Positions 6,464-8,899 of a stretch of DNA of 8,899 nucleotides are shown here, piece after piece (within the stretch, counting starts at the first letter, position 1; each line of letters starts with the position of its first letter). This DNA is from Chloroflexota bacterium. GTDB taxonomy: Bacteria; Chloroflexota; Ktedonobacteria; Ktedonobacterales; Ktedonobacteraceae. The notes beneath the pieces are model-generated. The model saw only the letters and a program-made list of their open reading frames with translations, did not search any database and was not told the DNA's origin. The position numbers and the translations under genes were made by a program. The DNA lies in contig VBHI01000394.1 of assembly GCA_005881495.1 (NCBI GenBank), positions 1 through 8,899 of the forward strand, written 5' to 3'.

Positions 6464-7125
6464 TGAGAGTACTCTCTTTCATCAGTTGGACGAGTCCTCT
6501 TCGTTGCTTTCAGTGCTTCAGCCACATGCGAGAGGTGAGAGCGCATTGCCTCCTCCGCGCGGTCAGGATCGTGGGCAGCCACTGCCTCAACAATAGCGGC
6601 ATGTTCTTGATAAGACTGTTGTGGCCGACCGGGAACAAGAATAGTACGGAACTGGAAACGCACGTTTTGTGACTTAAGCATGTCAAGCAAGCGCGAAACG
6701 GTCGCGTGATTGGCGATCCGCAGCAGTTGCTGGTGGAGACGCGCATTCATATCGGAATAGTCTAAGAGGTCACCTCCTTCCAGAAGCTGCGCTAACTCGT
6801 CCAGTAGCGTGCGTAAGGTAGCAATATCGTCCGCGGTGGCGTTCAGTGCCGCGTGGCGCACCGCCAGGCTCTCTAGTGCCGCTCGTGCTTCGAGGATCTC
6901 AATCGCCTCTGTTTCAGAGACCAGGCGCACACGTGCACCTCGATAGCGTTCTCGCTGGACGAGTCCCTCCTGTTCTAATCGAGCCAGGGCAGTACGGATG
7001 GCGGCACGGCCGGCACCGAGAGACTGAGCCAGGTCCATTTCAATCAGCCGTTCATTGGGATGAAACTCCCCGCGCAGAATAGCCTCCCGCAATTGCGTAT
7101 AGCATTGATCATCAGTTCTCGCCAT
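6460..7125 (-). CDS. GntR family transcriptional regulator, FCD subfamily
   Basis: A 221-residue regulator. Residues 9-67 form the winged helix: YTQLREAILRGEFHPNERL, then EMDLAQSLGAGRAAIRTALA, LEQEGLV and the wing RYRGARVR. Residues 73-201 form the all-helical FCD ligand domain, with likely metal ligands His131 (NARLHQQLL), His175 (YQEHAAIV) and His197 (AMRSHLSHV). The position four before His131, often Asp, is Asn127. The start is the ATG at 7125 with AAGGAAGGAA just upstream. The frame remains open for 71 more codons upstream, but that Arg-rich extension has no ribosome-binding site and covers a gene fragment, so it is rejected. FCD regulators usually repress their own operon and release on binding an organic acid. 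A perfect palindrome of the right kind lies at 7391-7422. As the first gene of the operon it is probably autoregulated. Confidence 0.9.
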   Translation of the reverse strand: MARTDDQCYTQLREAILRGEFHPNERLIEMDLAQSLGAGRAAIRTALARLEQEGLVQRERYRGARVRLVSETEAIEILEARAALESLAVRHAALNATADDIATLRTLLDELAQLLEGGDLLDYSDMNARLHQQLLRIANHATVSRLLDMLKSQNVRFQFRTILVPGRPQQSYQEHAAIVEAVAAHDPDRAEEAMRSHLSHVAEALKATKRTRPTDEREYSQ

Positions 7126-7174
7126 GCTGTTTCCTTCCTTCTTTGTGCGCCTTTTTCTCTGAGGATATCTTTTT

Positions 7175-7354
7175 TTAACGAACAGTCTCCTCTTCCGCAG
7201 AGAGCACGGTCTGTGTCGTCTCAACGAAAGGCGTACCAGAGGTGTGAAAGCTTGCGACGGTCGGCGTGCCCCATGCCTGCCCTTTCTGGCGATCCGCCTG
7301 GCTCCAGGTGATCGGTTCCCAATTGGGATCGGGGGCAAAGATCAGGTAGCCTCC
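7175..7354 (-). pseudogene. C-terminal fragment of catechol 2,3-dioxygenase (VOC), detached
   Basis: On the minus strand, 59 codons from 7354 to the TAA at 7177-7175 read GGYLIFAPDPNWEPITW, then ADRQKGQAWGT, then VASFHTSGTPFVE and a short acidic tail. This is the C-terminal end of type I extradiol dioxygenases, which follows the third iron ligand; XylE has GGDYNYPDHKPVTW at the same place. The fragment has no start, and an in-frame TAG lies 7 codons upstream. It is the part missing from the truncated dioxygenase at 3221-4060, yet it lies 3.2 kb away, upstream of the operon's first gene and 36 bp from the operator palindrome. It sits in the leader of the GntR operon and is probably transcribed but not translated. 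Confidence 0.8.
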
Positions 7355-7390
7355 TTTGGCTCCTTCTCTCTACGTTATGGTCACTCGCTC

Positions 7391-7422
7391 TGTAAGCAAA
7401 ATTGTTAACAATTTTGCTTACA
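7391..7422. promoter_or_regulatory. Perfect 32-bp palindrome, probable GntR/FCD operator
   Basis: The half-site TGTAAGCAAAATTGTT is followed with no gap by its exact reverse complement, giving 16-bp arms centred on GTT|AAC. The core TTGTTAACAA fits the TTGT-NN-ACAA type site bound by FCD-family GntR regulators. It lies in the divergent region between the GntR operon and the Gfo/Idh gene, upstream of both. I found no strong -10/-35 pair for the minus-strand operon near it. TTGTTA and GATAGT at 18-bp spacing (7402-7431) is a weak plus-strand candidate that would overlap it. Confidence 0.72.
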
Positions 7423-7477
7423 AAAGATAGTGTAGTGAAGAAAGGGTTCGAAGTCAAGGGGGTGAGTCTACGCTGCC

Positions 7478-7507
7478 TTAACCGATGGGACTACCATACA
7501 ATATACT
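7478..7507 (+). promoter_or_regulatory. Putative promoter of the Gfo/Idh gene
   Basis: TTAACC (7478-7483) and TATACT (7502-7507) are separated by 18 bp. The -10 box matches the consensus at five of six positions. Transcription would begin near 7514 and leave a leader of about 28 nt before the ATG at 7542. This supports that start over an in-frame ATG at 7485, which lies upstream of the -10 box. Confidence 0.45.
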
Positions 7508-7541
7508 AGATGGTGATTTCCTCAGAAAGGCAGAGAGAACG

Positions 7542-8552
7542 ATGCAAAACAACCAGAGCTCGAGCAATGAGATGGTACGTTGGGGAGTGATCAGTACAGC
7601 GAATATAGGCGTGAAAATCGTCTCTCCCGCTATCCAGGCCTCCTCAAATGGACGACTGATGGCAGTGGGCGGTCGTGATCCGCAGCGTGCTGCGGAGTTG
7701 TACGGGTTCGCTCCTAACATCCGTATCTATGGTGACTATGAAAGTATCATCAACGATCCTGATATCGATGCTATCTATATCCCCTTGCCCAACAGCTTGC
7801 ATGCTGAATGGACTATCAAGGCTTTGCGGGCGGGCAAACATGTGTTGTGCGAGAAGCCGCTGGCAGCTACCGTTAAAGAAGCAGAGAAGATGGTTGAGGC
7901 AGCGCATGCCAATAATGTGCTCCTTATGGAAGCGTTTATGTACCGCTTTCACCCGCAAATTGTCTGGGTACTGGAGCAGGTCAAAGCGGGTCTGATCGGA
8001 CCTGTCAGGCTGGTACGGGCCTCATTCTCATTCGACATCCGTTCGCAGCCTGAAAATATTCGTGTCAATCCCGAATTGGCGGGTGGCTCACTGATGGATA
8101 CTGGTTGCTATCTGGTCAACCTCTGTCACGCCGTCTATGAGCAAGCGCCGCAGACGGTGACTGCCCGTGTCCATGTACCCAAAGCTGGCGGCATAGACAT
8201 GGCGACAAATGCCATCCTTGACTTCGGTGATGGCCGCTTTGGCTTGATCGATTCCAGCTTGGAGTTACTAAGGCGCCAGGGGGCAGAGATCATCGGCGAA
8301 ACGGGGACAATTACCATACCTGTTCCGTTTTCGCCCGGCACGATAGAGACGGTAGTCTTTGTCATGAAGAATGGTCAGATGAGAGAGCAGAGCTTCCCTC
8401 GCGTTGATCAGTATCAGATCCAGGTAGAACACTTTGCTGAGTGTATACGGTCTGGAAAAGAACCTGCCAGGCCACTGAGTGAGACGTTAGAGAACATGGC
8501 GACAGTAGAGGCAATTTACCAATCCGCAGGGCACGATTGGCCCATCGTGTAG
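7542..8552 (+). CDS. Gfo/Idh/MocA family NAD(P)-dependent oxidoreductase
   Basis: A 336-residue dehydrogenase. The N-terminal Rossmann domain starts with RWGVISTANIG (13-23). The cofactor-linked Lys is in HVLCEKPLA (100-108). The dimerisation/substrate domain carries MEAFMYRFHPQ (129-139) and GGSLMDTGCY (181-190), with Tyr190 at the position of the catalytic Tyr in the dihydrodiol dehydrogenase, xylose dehydrogenase and glucose-fructose oxidoreductase branch. No signal peptide is present, so it is cytoplasmic. The start is the ATG at 7542, downstream of a plausible promoter and with AAGG and GAGAG upstream; ATG 7485 would add 19 residues but has no ribosome-binding site. It is divergent from the GntR operon and shares the palindrome-bearing control region, so it may be under the same regulator. 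The substrate, whether sugar or aromatic dihydrodiol, cannot be told. Confidence 0.9.
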   Translation: MQNNQSSSNEMVRWGVISTANIGVKIVSPAIQASSNGRLMAVGGRDPQRAAELYGFAPNIRIYGDYESIINDPDIDAIYIPLPNSLHAEWTIKALRAGKHVLCEKPLAATVKEAEKMVEAAHANNVLLMEAFMYRFHPQIVWVLEQVKAGLIGPVRLVRASFSFDIRSQPENIRVNPELAGGSLMDTGCYLVNLCHAVYEQAPQTVTARVHVPKAGGIDMATNAILDFGDGRFGLIDSSLELLRRQGAEIIGETGTITIPVPFSPGTIETVVFVMKNGQMREQSFPRVDQYQIQVEHFAECIRSGKEPARPLSETLENMATVEAIYQSAGHDWPIV

Positions 8553-8591
8553 GTGTAAACGTCAAGAGGATACTGAGCCATCCGCTACCAG

Positions 8592-8610
8592 GAAAAGTGA
8601 GCCACTTTTC
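8592..8610. terminator. Hairpin between convergent genes, possible bidirectional terminator
   Basis: GAAAAGTG-AGC-CACTTTTC is a perfect 8-bp stem with a 3-nt loop, 39 bp after the Gfo/Idh stop and 18 bp beyond the stop of the convergent gene. There is no T run after the stem in either direction, only the T's inside the arm, so termination is likely by position but not certain. Confidence 0.5.
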
Positions 8611-8628
8611 AAAGGAGTAGTTCGTGTG

Positions 8629-8899
8629 CTACAAGAGGTAGCTTTGCCAGAGGACTTTCCCATCAATGACCTGTATTGCAGCAACTTCTCCATAGGGAGC
8701 TGTGTTCGCGGTACAGCCTCCTTTTCCTGTCGCGAGGTATAGGGTGCCGTTGTTCACTACCTGGGCACATTGTCCACGGAAGCCTGCCAGAGCAAGGAAC
8801 CATTGCTCAGACGTAGGGCGACCACCTGACCTGTCCACCAGACACTCTGGTTGGTCAATGGGTATAACACCGTTTGCGATGTCACTGACGCACATTGCA
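8629..8899 (-). CDS. PQQ-like beta-propeller protein, partial (N-terminus beyond right edge)
   Basis: The last 89 codons of a protein whose start lies outside the window; the frame is open to the edge. It ends with a typical propeller blade: QVVNNGTLYLATG, then GEVAAIQVIDGKVLWQSYLL and stop, in which the strand pattern 'aiqviDGkvlWq' is that of PQQ-like repeats. An upstream segment, GVIPIDQPECLVDRSGG, looks like a loop of the preceding blade. Three cysteines are visible before the last blade, which would suit an extracytoplasmic protein. Such propellers act as scaffolds in secreted or lipoprotein contexts, or as quinoprotein dehydrogenases. No catalytic residues are visible in this part. It converges on the Gfo/Idh gene and is probably unrelated to the operon. 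Confidence 0.7.
   Translation of the reverse strand, partial: AMCVSDIANGVIPIDQPECLVDRSGGRPTSEQWFLALAGFRGQCAQVVNNGTLYLATGKGGCTANTAPYGEVAAIQVIDGKVLWQSYLL

Noticed and set aside
7126..7338. 71-residue Arg-rich N-terminal extension of the GntR regulator
   Set aside because: GntR proteins begin close to the winged helix, the good ribosome-binding site is at the ATG at 7125, and the extension is an out-of-frame reading of the dioxygenase fragment.
7485..7541. Upstream ATG as start of the Gfo/Idh gene
   Set aside because: It lies upstream of the best -10 box and lacks a ribosome-binding site. The family normally starts near the Rossmann strand.
1..8899. CRISPR array, tRNA or rRNA genes, insertion sequence or transposase
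   Set aside because: I saw no regularly spaced direct repeats, no cloverleaf-like sequence and no transposase motifs, even though the operon shows signs of rearrangement.

Overview
The window looks like a chromosomal accessory segment of a moderate-GC environmental bacterium. Tandem TIR-domain genes joined to an extracytoplasmic domain, a PQQ-type propeller and an aromatic-degradation operon are a combination I associate with Ktedonobacteria (Chloroflexota). That placement is an inference from gene style, not from a marker gene.

Layout: (1) Positions 1-2338, minus strand: two overlapping TIR-domain genes. The downstream one runs off the left edge. The upstream one is TIR + transmembrane helix + large extracytoplasmic region. 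An extended -10 element with an adjacent inverted repeat lies upstream. (2) 2339-2776, minus strand: an NTF2/SnoaL-like small protein. (3) 2777-7125, minus strand: a five-gene operon in the transcription order GntR/FCD regulator, DUF6282-type amidohydrolase, PIG-L/GalB-type hydratase, RraA/HMG-aldolase-type aldolase and a VOC extradiol dioxygenase. The first four genes overlap by 4-8 bp. A clear intrinsic terminator follows at 2927-2949. (4) 7126-7541: a divergent control region with a perfect 32-bp palindrome, the probable operator. (5) 7542-8552, plus strand: a Gfo/Idh/MocA-family oxidoreductase. (6) 8592-8610: a hairpin between convergent genes. (7) 8629-8899, minus strand: the C-terminal end of a PQQ-like beta-propeller protein.

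Proposed joint role: amidohydrolase (a possible lactonase analogous to LigI), GalB-like hydratase and RraA-like aldolase could form the lower half of a gallate/protocatechuate meta-cleavage route ending in pyruvate and oxaloacetate. The GntR protein would sense a pathway compound, and the Gfo/Idh enzyme could feed dihydrodiol-type or sugar-type substrates. The substrate is not proven by the sequence.

The most unusual point is that the dioxygenase gene is broken in two. Its N-terminal part (codons 1-259) is the last gene of the operon. Its missing C-terminal domain end (59 codons beginning GGYLIFAPD) lies upstream of the first gene, between the operator and the GntR start. About 15 codons carrying the expected third iron ligand are absent from both pieces. 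Together with a degenerate copy of an RraA segment just after the RraA gene, and a 46-codon protein-like tail after the dioxygenase break, this points to duplication/deletion or circular permutation of the operon.
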